Assembly: GCA_963695195.1 (NCBI GenBank)
Contig: CAVOGE010000007.1
Location: 868,001 to 932,000 of the forward strand
Reading direction: 5' to 3'
DNA: 64,000 nt
Origin: CF-167 sp963695195
GTDB taxonomy: Bacteria; Chloroflexota; Limnocylindria; QHBO01
Part shown: piece after piece, positions 1 through 7,794 of the stretch
Numbering within the stretch: the first letter of the stretch is position 1
Layout of the letters: the number at the start of each line of letters is the position of its first letter
Made by a program: the position numbers and the translations under genes
Notes under the pieces: model-generated
What the model saw: the letters and a program-made list of their open reading frames with translations, nothing else
Told to the model about the DNA's origin: nothing
Databases searched by the model: none

Positions 1-1
1 C

Positions 2-763
2 GCCGAGGTGCCGGTCGTGCTGGTCGCATTCGACCTCCTGCATCTGGCAGGTCGCGACCTTCTGGAGGTGCCGCTGCGTGAGCGCCGTGCCGCGCTCGAG
101 GCGCTCAGTCTGCCCCTGCTGACCGAAGGTCGGTTCCTCCTCTCGCACCTCGCGGCGGCGCGATCGGCCGACGAGGTGGAGCGTCACTTCGACGATGCCC
201 GTGAGCGCCGCAACGAGGGCCTGATGGTCAAGGACCCCGATTCGGTCTACCAGCCCGGGCGGCGCGGGCTCGGCTGGCTGAAGCTGAAGAAGGCGCTCGC
301 CACGCTCGACTGCGTGGTGGTGGGGGTCGAGTGGGGCCACGGCAAGCGGCGCGGCGTCCTCTCCGACTACACCTTCGCCGTGCGCTCGCCCGACGGCGAG
401 TCGCTGCTCACCATTGGCAAGGCCTACACCGGCCTGACCGATGCGGAGATCGCAGCCATGACAGAACGATTCAAGGCCACGACGCTCCAGGACTTCGGTC
501 GCTACCGGACCGTCGTCCCCGAGGTGGTGGTGGAGATCGCCTTCGACCGAATCATGCGCTCGAAGCGGCACGACTCAGGTTTCGCGATGCGCTTCCCCCG
601 CATCGTCCGCATCCGCGATGACAAGGCACGGGCCGAAATCGATGACCTCGCCACCGTGGAGAAGCTCTTCACCGCACAGGCGAGCGGCCGGATCCTGCTG
701 GCACGTGGGCCGCGCGGGGAGATGGAGCGCATCACCGCCACCGGTGAGACGGATGGGGACTAG
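2..763 (+). CDS. ATP-dependent DNA ligase, C-terminal part (5' truncated by window edge)
   Basis: This is the C-terminal part of an ATP-dependent DNA ligase; the open frame runs off the left edge, so the catalytic-lysine motif is outside the window. Visible are nucleotidyltransferase motif IV (EGLMVK, about residue 72 of the visible part) and motif V (WLKLKK), then an OB-fold region ending in the VVEIAFD...RFPRIVRIRDDK block typical of LigB/archaeal-type and cisplatin-response ligases. The enzyme would seal nicks using ATP. It lies about 2 kb upstream of Ku, so a role in end joining or another repair path is plausible. LigB-type or LigD-type origin cannot be decided from the fragment. Confidence 0.88.
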   Translation, partial: AEVPVVLVAFDLLHLAGRDLLEVPLRERRAALEALSLPLLTEGRFLLSHLAAARSADEVERHFDDARERRNEGLMVKDPDSVYQPGRRGLGWLKLKKALATLDCVVVGVEWGHGKRRGVLSDYTFAVRSPDGESLLTIGKAYTGLTDAEIAAMTERFKATTLQDFGRYRTVVPEVVVEIAFDRIMRSKRHDSGFAMRFPRIVRIRDDKARAEIDDLATVEKLFTAQASGRILLARGPRGEMERITATGETDGD

Positions 764-789
764 AGCCGCTGAACGCTGCGACGCGCTGG

Positions 790-795
790 TAGCAT
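790..795 (+). promoter_or_regulatory. -10 box TAGCAT of a likely leaderless promoter
   Basis: TAGCAT ends 6 nt before the ATG at 802, so transcription would start at or next to the start codon. No Shine-Dalgarno sequence precedes this gene. The same arrangement recurs in the window (see findings). No clear -35 is visible. Confidence 0.5.
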
Positions 796-801
796 CGGGT
801 C

Positions 802-1416
802 ATGAACGCGTTCGCCGTCGATCCGTTCGCTGTCTCCGCGACCCGTTCGGTTGCGGTCGACGTCTACACCGCCGCGTACCGGGTCTCAGGCCAGACGGTG
901 ACCCGTTTCGGGCGCGTCGCCGACATCGTCAACCAGATCTCCTCGACGCACCTGGTGATCGACGAGGCCACCGTCAGCGAGTACACGGATCCGACCGCCA
1001 CGATATCGGCCCAGCAGGTGCTGGTGACGGTTGACGAGATCCTCTTCCTGATGGCCGCCGAGACCGACGGCGCCGCTCGCCCGGAGATGCGCATCCAGAA
1101 GCGTGCGGTACGGGCGCAGCTGGGGCTGCCCCCGTTTCGCCTCACCGGAGCGGTGCACGTGCCGCAGGGGAGCCGTCCGGCCGACGGGCTGCTCAACGTT
1201 GGGGAACGCTTCCTGGCGATGACCGAGGTGACCATCGCCTCTGGGGTGTACCCGGAGCTGGCACGCACCGCACCGGCCGTGGCGATTCAACGCCAGCGGG
1301 CACACGTGCTGCTGGTGACCGACGACGAGCAGCCCGACCAGTTGCTGGCCGACGTGCTTGATGCGGCAACCGCTGAGCGCTGGCTGAAGCCCCGCGAGAA
1401 CGACGAGGCGGGCTGA
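802..1416 (+). CDS. Hypothetical protein with two similar domains
   Basis: 204 aa, soluble, no signal peptide and no family I recognise. The two halves look alike: about residues 25-95 and 110-185 each carry a (Y/F)RxxG start, an RxxD segment, a central F/H-L-x-hydrophobic strand with a TV/VTI strand, and a closing run of hydrophobic strands. This suggests an internal duplication of a beta-rich domain. The start is the ATG preceded by a TAGCAT box rather than a ribosome-binding site. It sits between the ligase and a divergent membrane-protein gene; function unknown. Confidence 0.75.
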   Translation: MNAFAVDPFAVSATRSVAVDVYTAAYRVSGQTVTRFGRVADIVNQISSTHLVIDEATVSEYTDPTATISAQQVLVTVDEILFLMAAETDGAARPEMRIQKRAVRAQLGLPPFRLTGAVHVPQGSRPADGLLNVGERFLAMTEVTIASGVYPELARTAPAVAIQRQRAHVLLVTDDEQPDQLLADVLDAATAERWLKPRENDEAG

Positions 1417-1420
1417 CCGG

Positions 1421-2182
1421 CTACGCGCTCTGGGTCGTGGGTGCCGCCGACGGGCTTCGCGATTCCGCCTCGCCGGCCTCCAGGACTGCCTCCACGAACC
1501 GTCCGACACGCTGCGGATCCATCCGCTGCACGCGCCCGATCAGTTGGGCAAACCACGGGGCGTTGTCCGTGGTGACGACCTCGAGGTCGGGCTCCTCCAG
1601 GACGATCCGGGAGTGCGGCCGCGGGAAGGCGATCGCCCCGGCGACGGGGATCGGCACCCCTGGGAGTACCGTGCCCGTCCAGCGCGTCACCGCCTGCACC
1701 ACCGCCCGCGCGTCCAACGACGGGTTGGTGATGCATGGCACCCATCCGGCGCGGGTCCGCGTGTCCTGGTCCCAGCTGAGCCCGCGGACGCGGTAGCTCC
1801 CGTGCCATCGGCGCGCGATCACGGCGCGCACCCCCGGCGGGCCGACCAGCAGGGCGGTCAGGTCATCAGGGACGCCGGGCAGCCGCGGGGAGACGATCAG
1901 GACGTAGCTGTCGTCGAACGCCGGAGCCAGCAGCCGCACCAGGTCATCGCCGCGCTCCCGTGTCCTGCGTCGGCCCGCCGAGAAGGCACGCAGTGCGATG
2001 GCGCAGCCGACGCCAAGTCCGAGCGCAGCCGACAGTGCGAGGAGCGCGACCGGGGCCGGGCGTGACGTCGGAATGATCGACATCAGCGCCAGGGCGGTGC
2101 AGCCCACGATGAGCATCAGCAGCGCCAGGATCACCGTGCTGCGGGTGGCGCTCCGGGTCCCCACGGGTCGAATCAGACGCAT
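1421..2182 (-). CDS. Membrane protein with degenerate NERD-like domain
   Basis: 253 aa. Two hydrophobic segments near residues 17-37 and 43-65 form a hairpin anchor, followed by a basic stretch and a soluble domain. The stretch DDLTALLVGPPGVRAVIARR (about residues 107-126) resembles the core of NERD (nuclease-related) domains, where the sequence is normally vGPxGvfvIetK. The usual lysine end of that motif is not kept, so nuclease activity is doubtful. A good ribosome-binding site (AGGAGGAGC) sits just before the ATG. The gene ends 4 nt from the preceding convergent gene. The NERD assignment is inference from pattern only. Confidence 0.7.
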   Translation of the reverse strand: MRLIRPVGTRSATRSTVILALLMLIVGCTALALMSIIPTSRPAPVALLALSAALGLGVGCAIALRAFSAGRRRTRERGDDLVRLLAPAFDDSYVLIVSPRLPGVPDDLTALLVGPPGVRAVIARRWHGSYRVRGLSWDQDTRTRAGWVPCITNPSLDARAVVQAVTRWTGTVLPGVPIPVAGAIAFPRPHSRIVLEEPDLEVVTTDNAPWFAQLIGRVQRMDPQRVGRFVEAVLEAGEAESRSPSAAPTTQSA

Positions 2183-2196
2183 CGAGCTCCTCCTGC

Positions 2197-2202
2197 TACA
2201 TT
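2197..2202 (+). promoter_or_regulatory. -10 box TACATT of a likely leaderless promoter
   Basis: TACATT ends exactly 6 nt before the ATG at 2209, within the 26-bp gap between divergent genes. On the opposite strand the gap carries the ribosome-binding site of the gene starting at 2182. Confidence 0.5.
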
Positions 2203-2208
2203 CGACAC

Positions 2209-2700
2209 ATGCCAGAGACCAGTACCGTTCTCGCGACGTTCGGGGATCCGGCCGAGGGGACGCGGGTCGACGCCGCCACCGGCTCGGGATTCACGATCAC
2301 GCTCGACTCGGCCGCCGGCGGCGCATCGCGGGGAGGGCCTGGCCCCACCGAATCGATCCTGGCGGCGCTCGCCGGGTGCACTGCGATGGATGTGGCAAGC
2401 ATCCTGCGCAAGAAGCGGCAGCATGCGACCAGCTACCAGATCGCCGTCTCCGGCGAACGGGCGGACGAGCATCCCCGGGTCTATACCCGAATCGTCGTCG
2501 AACATCGCGTGGCGGGCGACGTCGAGCCCGAAGCGCTGCGCCGATCGATCGAGCTGTCGGCGACAAGCTACTGCCCGGTCAATGCCATGCTCTCGCGCGG
2601 TGTGACGGTCGAACATCGGTATCGTCTTGTGCGCGAGGGACGCGACGAGGTGGTGGCCCTGGTGGTCACCACCGGCCCACAGGGTCCGCAGCTCCCCTGA
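2209..2700 (+). CDS. OsmC family protein
   Basis: 163 aa, the normal size for the OsmC/Ohr family of thiol-dependent peroxide-detoxifying proteins. The two family cysteines are visible in LAGCTAMDV (about residue 57) and SYCPVNAML (about residue 123), with the helix after the first cysteine as expected. The protein is cytosolic and would reduce organic hydroperoxides or, in the YhfA-like branch, act on an unknown substrate; the sequence resembles the YhfA-like OsmC branch more than Ohr. It has its own TANNNT box and no Shine-Dalgarno sequence. Confidence 0.88.
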   Translation: MPETSTVLATFGDPAEGTRVDAATGSGFTITLDSAAGGASRGGPGPTESILAALAGCTAMDVASILRKKRQHATSYQIAVSGERADEHPRVYTRIVVEHRVAGDVEPEALRRSIELSATSYCPVNAMLSRGVTVEHRYRLVREGRDEVVALVVTTGPQGPQLP

Positions 2701-2823
2701 CGCCATCACCCGGCGAGTGTCGCTGCGGCGGGCTTTCGGAGGCAATGGCGGGATGGTCCTGCGCGCCCCGCGTCCTTTCGTCGAGATCGGTCCCCTTGCG
2801 TCGTCGGTGTACCCTTCCCGGCC

Positions 2824-3684
2824 ATGGCACGCTCAATGTGGCGCGGGGCGATCCAGTTCGGGCTGGTGACGATCCCGGTCAAGCTCTACCTGGCAACCGA
2901 GAGCACCTCGATCGGCTTCAACATGCTGCACGCCGATTGCCTGAATCGGATCCAGATGAAGATCTACTGCCCGCACCACGACGAGGTGGTTCCCCGCTCC
3001 GATACCGTGCGCGGGTACGAGTGGAGCAAGGGCCGCTACGTGGTGATGACCGACGCGGAGATGGACGCCGTCCCGCTCAAGACGGTGCGCGCCATCGAGA
3101 TCGAGATGTTCGTGGACGCAAAGCGCGAGGCCCACGAGGCGCAGTTCGTCAAGCAGGCCTACTACCTGGAGCCCGATCCGATGGGTGCCAAGGCGTTCGA
3201 GCTGCTCCGCCAGGTGCTCGCCGAGCAGGGCAAGACGGCCATCTGCAAGATCGTGCTGAAGGACCGCGAGCAGCTCGCGGCGCTGAACCCGTTCGACACC
3301 ACCATGCTGCTGACCACACTCCACTGGCCAGACGAGGTTCGCTCGCACACCGAGCTCAACCTGCCGACCGAGCCGATCGCCGTGAAGCCCGCCGAGCGGG
3401 CCATGGCCGAGCAGCTGATCGCCTCGATGACCGGTGAATTCTCGCCGGCCGACTACCGTGACGACTATCGGGCGGCCCTCATGTCGGTGATCGAAGCCAA
3501 GGTTGGCGGCGAGGAGCCGGTGCCCGCCCAGCGTGTCGAGCCGACCAAGATCGGCGACCTCATGGCGGCACTCGAGGCCAGCGTGGCTGCCGCCCGCGAG
3601 GCGCGACGGAGTGCTGCCGTTGAGCCGCCCTCGGAGACCGCCGACGCCGACCAGCGGCCGGCGCGCCGCCGCCGGTCCGCCTAG
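2824..3684 (+). CDS. ku: Non-homologous end-joining protein Ku
   Basis: 286 aa, typical for bacterial Ku. It starts with the conserved ARSMWRGAIQFGLVTIPVKL-type strand and contains the YVVMTDAEMDAV and AYYLEPD blocks of the Ku core beta barrel; bacterial Ku homodimers ring DNA ends and recruit a ligase. The C-terminus is rich in Ala and Arg (RRRRSA), as in Ku tails that touch DNA or LigD. A TACCCT box lies 8 nt before the ATG. The next gene starts 9 nt after the stop codon, so the two are probably co-transcribed. Confidence 0.97.
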   Translation: MARSMWRGAIQFGLVTIPVKLYLATESTSIGFNMLHADCLNRIQMKIYCPHHDEVVPRSDTVRGYEWSKGRYVVMTDAEMDAVPLKTVRAIEIEMFVDAKREAHEAQFVKQAYYLEPDPMGAKAFELLRQVLAEQGKTAICKIVLKDREQLAALNPFDTTMLLTTLHWPDEVRSHTELNLPTEPIAVKPAERAMAEQLIASMTGEFSPADYRDDYRAALMSVIEAKVGGEEPVPAQRVEPTKIGDLMAALEASVAAAREARRSAAVEPPSETADADQRPARRRRSA

Positions 3685-3693
3685 CACCGCGTC

Positions 3694-4395
3694 GTGGCCG
3701 CCGAGCAGCTGCCGCTGCCGGTTGCGCCGCGTGCTCCGACTGGCGATGGCCAGGCGCGGCGTCTCCCGGCCCGCATCTCGCCGATGCTGCCATCGGCGGT
3801 GGCGTCTCCGTTTGACGACCCCGACTACCTCTTCGAGGCGTGGTGGCCCGGCGCTCGGGCGATCGCGTCGTGCGAGCGCGGCCTCCTGCGGCTGCAGGTA
3901 GCCGGCATGGCCGACGCCGAGGCGGCGTTCCCGGAGCTGGCCACGCTTCCCGCCCAGCTGGCCGAGGACGGCACGATGCTCGACGGCACGCTCCTGATCC
4001 TCGACGCCGACGGGCGTCCCGACGCCGATCTGCTGCGGCAGCGACTTGCCGGACTCGGTCGTCCCGGGCGTCCGGCCTATGTCGCCAGCGATCTGCTGTG
4101 GGCCGGCGGGCAGTCGGTGCGGCTCAACGCCTTCCGTGTGCGGCGCGCATGGCTCGAAGCGATCCTGGTGCCCGGCGACCGCGCCACGGTCGGGCGCGCC
4201 TACCGTGGCGACGGCACCCTGCTGGCGGAAGCGCTGGCCTCGATGGGCGTTGACGGCATCTCCGCGCGGCATCTCGGAGCCCGGTACCGGTCCGGCTTCG
4301 CCGGCGACGCGTGGTTGCGCGCCCCCATCGCGCCGGCCCAGCCGCGCCCGCGTCCAACGCTGGCGCTCATCCTCCGCCTGCCGCTCGGCGAGTAG
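3694..4395 (+). CDS. Catalytically dead DNA-ligase-like protein (pseudo-ligase) behind Ku
   Basis: 233 aa, GTG start 9 nt after ku. The protein follows the ligase adenylation domain of LigD along its length: ISPML, FDDPDYLFE, LDGTLLILDADGRPD, YVASDLL, a GISARHLGARYRSG block and a WLR segment. Every catalytic motif is altered. The KxDG lysine motif reads W-W-P-G (residues 50-53), the glutamate of DGE is Thr99, EGxxxK reads DGISAR (187-192), and WLKxK reads WLRAP (207-211). The OB domain is short or absent. It therefore cannot form the ligase-AMP intermediate. A structural or regulatory role with Ku is inferred from position; simple decay is the alternative, but the frame is intact. Confidence 0.8.
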   Translation: MAAEQLPLPVAPRAPTGDGQARRLPARISPMLPSAVASPFDDPDYLFEAWWPGARAIASCERGLLRLQVAGMADAEAAFPELATLPAQLAEDGTMLDGTLLILDADGRPDADLLRQRLAGLGRPGRPAYVASDLLWAGGQSVRLNAFRVRRAWLEAILVPGDRATVGRAYRGDGTLLAEALASMGVDGISARHLGARYRSGFAGDAWLRAPIAPAQPRPRPTLALILRLPLGE

Positions 4396-4404
4396 CCCAG
4401 CGGC

Positions 4405-5083
4405 TCAGCGGCCCGTGTCGCGCTCACCGAGCAGCCTGAGGGCATGCTCGAGCTTGGTGAGTGGGTCCCGCTGCAGCCCGACGACATCGAGGAGCGCGGC
4501 ATCGAGCTGCGCAACCAGCGCATCGTCGGGCGCCTCGCCGGCCCGGCACTCCACCTCCACCACCATCAGCCGGCCGCGCGCCTCGCCGTTGCGCATCACC
4601 GTGACCTCGTCGAGCGACAGGAGCCCGATCCGTCGAGCGCCCGCCAGGACGACCCGCTCCCGGCGGTGCTGGAGCAGGCTGAATCGCTCGACGAGGCCGA
4701 GCCGGGAGGCCGCCGCCTCGCCACCCAGCGCCACGAGCAGGTCACGAGCGGGGGAAGGGGGCCATCTGCCGAGGCTCGTCTCGGCCCCGGCCGGACCCTC
4801 GACCTCCGGACGGAGGTGGAGCGCATCCCCCGGCTCGTGGCGCGCTGGTCCCTTGAGCGACAGCGTCGTCAGCTCGCCGCGGGTCCGCAGCCGGCATGCC
4901 CAGCCCGCCGCGGCCAGGCGCAGGTCCGGGGTATCGAGGTAGCGGTCGAGCTCATCTACCGAAGTGCGTCGGCCCGAGCGCGACGGGTCCGAGCGAATCG
5001 ACGCCGACGAGCGCGCGCAGCGGTGCAACATCATGGGCGCGGTACTTGAGCTCGACCTCGATCGGGTAGTCGGTCCGCGTCAC
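4405..5083 (-). CDS. CYTH domain protein, broken by a +1 frameshift
   Basis: The gene begins with a GTG at 5083 that overlaps the stop of the upstream WYL gene (GTGA). It opens with IEVELKYRA, the ExExK signature of the CYTH / triphosphate tunnel metalloenzyme family. That frame stops at 4952, while the rest of the family (YLDTPDLRLAAAG, CRLR, VEVECRAG) continues in another frame to 4405. Joining THF to VDELDRYLDTPD needs one base skipped near 4955-4968. Members hydrolyse triphosphates or make cAMP or thiamine triphosphate. This may be a real mutation, a programmed shift or a sequencing error; the downstream part alone (4405-5034) lacks the metal-binding strand. Confidence 0.72.
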
Positions 5084-6117
5084 TCGGCGTAGCGGGCCGC
5101 GGCACCGCGGGTCGCGACAGCGACGGCCTCGCGCAACGCGGGCGGCTCGAGCACCTCGACCGCGTCGCCCCACGACAGCACCCATGGCCGGATCTCGACG
5201 ATGCCAGCGACCGTCACGGTCAGCTCGAGCCGACCGTCGGGGAGATCGGCGATCCGCTGCGATCGGTGCCAGATCGACTCGCGCACGCGCTGCGCCACCG
5301 AGGCCTCGAAGCGCAGCGTGACGGTCTCTGGGGCCGTGGTGTCCGACGACCAGATCCCCCACGAGTGCGCCAGCCATCGGTCGGGGTCGAAATCGGCGGG
5401 CACCTCGTATCGGTCAGCGGTCAGGGTCGAACTGAGGATCCGCTCCACCTTGTAGGTCCGCATCGCCTCAACGACTTCGTCAAAGCCGATCAGGTAGACC
5501 GATCGGCCGGCCGCATCGGGCTCCAGGAAGTAGGGTCGGACTCGCGCCCGCCTGCGCTCCCCACCGCTCGCCTCGTACGCGAACTCGACGACGCGACCGT
5601 CCGCCCACGCCTGCGCGACGTGCGCGAAGTTGCGGGCGAACGGCTCATTTGGACCGGCGCGACCGACCGCCAGCATCGTCGCGGCAACGTGCCGCGCGAT
5701 CGGCTGGGGAAGCAGGTCGGCGAGCTTGGTGAAGGCGCTGACCACCGCCTGGTCGTACTCGTCGCTCCAGCGGGCGATCAGCCGCGAAGCGAGGAAGAGG
5801 ACGACCGCCTCGGGAAGGGAGAGGCGCAGCGGCGGCAGGAAGTACTTCTTTTCGATCCCGTAGCGACCCTTGCCGGCCTGGAAGATCGGCATCCCAAGCT
5901 CATCTTCGAGGGCGCGGATGTCCCGATACACGGTGCGGGTGGTCATGCCCGTCAGGTCTGCGATCTCCGAGACGGGAACCCCCGCGTCGTTGTGCCCGCG
6001 GCTGTACAGGATCGATGCCACGGCCAGCAGGCGCGCCAGGCGGTCGCGCTTGCGGAAGCTGCCCTCGTCCCCGTCGGCGTCGCCCCAGCGCGCCCAGTCG
6101 TCGCGCTCGTCGCTCAC
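5080..6117 (-). CDS. WYL-domain transcriptional regulator
   Basis: 345 aa. An N-terminal winged helix-turn-helix (about residues 28-85, with VSEIADLTGMTTRTVYRDI as recognition helix region) is followed by a WYL domain (about 150-235, ending in AMRTYKVERI) and a WCX-type C-terminal extension. This is the layout of YafY/PafB-like regulators; WYL domains sense nucleic acid or nucleotide ligands. Its start (GTG at 6117) overlaps the stop of the rhodanese gene by GTGA, and its own stop overlaps the CYTH start, so the three genes are translationally coupled. The target is unknown. Confidence 0.92.
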   Translation of the reverse strand: MSDERDDWARWGDADGDEGSFRKRDRLARLLAVASILYSRGHNDAGVPVSEIADLTGMTTRTVYRDIRALEDELGMPIFQAGKGRYGIEKKYFLPPLRLSLPEAVVLFLASRLIARWSDEYDQAVVSAFTKLADLLPQPIARHVAATMLAVGRAGPNEPFARNFAHVAQAWADGRVVEFAYEASGGERRRARVRPYFLEPDAAGRSVYLIGFDEVVEAMRTYKVERILSSTLTADRYEVPADFDPDRWLAHSWGIWSSDTTAPETVTLRFEASVAQRVRESIWHRSQRIADLPDGRLELTVTVAGIVEIRPWVLSWGDAVEVLEPPALREAVAVATRGAAARYAE

Positions 6118-6983
6118 GCCGCTCCACCCGGGTCAGGCCCGATGGCGGCCGGGCGGCTCGGGTCGGACGACCAGTCGCCCCAGCTCCCCTCGTACAGCTG
6201 CGCCCTGATACCCGCCAGCCGCATCGCCAGGATCGTCTGCGTCGCATTCACGCCCGATCCGCAGGCAGCGATCACGCGCCGGCCGTCCGCTGCGCCAAGC
6301 GCGCGGAAGCGGTCGACCAGGGCTGCCGGCGACAGGAGGCGGCCGTCCGGCTGGAGGTTCCCCGCCGCCGGGGCGCTCACCGCGCCGGGGATGTGTCCTG
6401 GTCGTGGATCGATCGGCTCGACCTCGCCGCGATACCGTTCGGGGGCGCGCACATCGAGCAGCAGCGTGCCGGGTTCGAGCCGGCGCGCATCAACGATCTC
6501 GGCGTCCACGACATCATCGGTCCGTGGCGCGCCGGCCGTCCAGGTGGCCTTGGGATGCGCCGGATGCGCCGTCACGAGGGTCCCGCCGGCATCGGTCCAG
6601 GCCGAGATGCCGCCGTCCAGGATCGCCGCCATACCGGGGTGACCGAAGTGTTCGAAGAGCCACCACAGGCGCGACGCCACCGTGCCTCCGGCATCGTCGT
6701 AGGCGACGACCGTGTGCTCGTCGCCGATCCCGCGCTCCGACAGCGCCCGCGCCAGTTGGGCCGGGGCTGGGATCGGATGCCGGCCAGGGCCAGATCCTCG
6801 CGAGGCGCTGATGTCGTGATCGAGATCCAGGAAGACGGCCCGGGGAATGTGGCCCGCCGCGTACCGCTCGCGCCCCGGTGGACCGGCGAGCGACCAGCGC
6901 AGGTCCACGATCCGCAGGTCGGGGTGCGTCGCGAGCTCGAGTAGCCACGCGGCGGAGACGATCGGCCCAGGCAGGGTCAGCAC
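6114..6983 (-). CDS. Thiosulfate/3-mercaptopyruvate sulfurtransferase (tandem rhodanese)
   Basis: 289 aa, the usual length of two-domain rhodaneses such as SseA and TST. The N-terminal domain (residues 5-125, DLRWSLAGPPGRERYAAGHI) is the inactive copy. The C-terminal domain (about 160-280, LLDVRAPERYRGEVEP then GHIPGA) carries the active-site loop CGSGVNA, with the cysteine that holds the persulfide. It would move sulfane sulfur from thiosulfate or mercaptopyruvate to an acceptor in the cytosol. It is the first gene of the three-gene minus-strand operon with the WYL regulator and CYTH protein. Confidence 0.93.
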   Translation of the reverse strand: MLTLPGPIVSAAWLLELATHPDLRIVDLRWSLAGPPGRERYAAGHIPRAVFLDLDHDISASRGSGPGRHPIPAPAQLARALSERGIGDEHTVVAYDDAGGTVASRLWWLFEHFGHPGMAAILDGGISAWTDAGGTLVTAHPAHPKATWTAGAPRTDDVVDAEIVDARRLEPGTLLLDVRAPERYRGEVEPIDPRPGHIPGAVSAPAAGNLQPDGRLLSPAALVDRFRALGAADGRRVIAACGSGVNATQTILAMRLAGIRAQLYEGSWGDWSSDPSRPAAIGPDPGGAA

Positions 6984-7016
6984 GACACCGATGATAGATC
7001 GGCCGGCGGGAGGACC

Positions 7017-7748
7017 TCAGCCGGGCGAGGGAGATCCCGAGGCTGGCTCGCTGACGCCAGGCGAGCCCGATGGCGCCGGCGTCGGCGTGGGCGGTGCCTC
7101 CCCGGGGAGACCCGCCAGCATCGCCAGGTTCTGCGCCGCATCGGTGCCGATCAGCAGGAACACGAACCCGTCTGCTGCCCAGGTGTAGATGAAGGTTCCG
7201 GCGGCGGTCGCGTCATCCTCCGGTCGGACCCAGACCAGGTGGTCGCCGATCGCCTCGAGCGTCCACGGCTCGCGCACCAGGCCGGCAATTCCCACATAGC
7301 GGCCCGCCTCGGCCAGGTGCGGCTCCAGGTCCGCGCTGGCGGGGAACGGCGGATCGACGCGCATGGCGTACAGGGAGAGGCGCGGCCGCTGCACGAACGC
7401 CACCTGGACCGATCGGAACCGATCCCCGATCGGTCCGTATACCGCACCGATGTCGCCCGGGGTGATCGAGAACTCGGTGATCGGCGGGATCTCGACCGGC
7501 TGTCCGGCAACCTCGGTCGGAATGAGCGCCACGAGCGCGGCGTCGGGCGAGTTGCTGAAGAGCGGTGTCGGAGCGGGCGTCGGCACCGGCGACGGCGTCG
7601 GGCTCGGCGTGGGGAGCTCGGTGGGGCTGGGCAACGGCGTCGGGCTCGGCGTCGGGGTCGCGGAGCAGGCCGCAACCACCATGGCCACCGCCATCGCACC
7701 GACAATCCCGACCTTGGGGCGGGCAGCGTCGGGACGGGTCATCGGCAT
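7017..7748 (-). CDS. Hypothetical lipoprotein with Pro/Thr-rich linkers
   Basis: About 243 aa from ATG 7748 (ATG 7742 is equally possible). A short basic N-terminus and hydrophobic stretch end in a lipobox, VVAAC, so the mature protein is lipid-anchored outside the membrane. A long low-complexity linker of repeated Pro-Thr-Pro-Ser follows, then a globular part of about 150 residues that I do not recognise, then a second Pro/Ser/Thr tail. Such linkers are common in cell-surface proteins of Chloroflexota. The longer reading frame upstream to 8045 overlaps the next gene and is not needed. Confidence 0.75.
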   Translation of the reverse strand: MPMTRPDAARPKVGIVGAMAVAMVVAACSATPTPSPTPLPSPTELPTPSPTPSPVPTPAPTPLFSNSPDAALVALIPTEVAGQPVEIPPITEFSITPGDIGAVYGPIGDRFRSVQVAFVQRPRLSLYAMRVDPPFPASADLEPHLAEAGRYVGIAGLVREPWTLEAIGDHLVWVRPEDDATAAGTFIYTWAADGFVFLLIGTDAAQNLAMLAGLPGEAPPTPTPAPSGSPGVSEPASGSPSPG

Positions 7749-7794
7749 GGGAGCGGCGATGATAGCACCGGCCCCCGCGGCCCTCGCAGTCGGC

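Noticed and set aside
2833..4272. Open frame of 479 codons antisense to ku and the pseudo-ligase
   Set aside because: Composition is Arg/Gly/His-rich and repetitive, typical of an antisense frame; ku on the other strand is certain.
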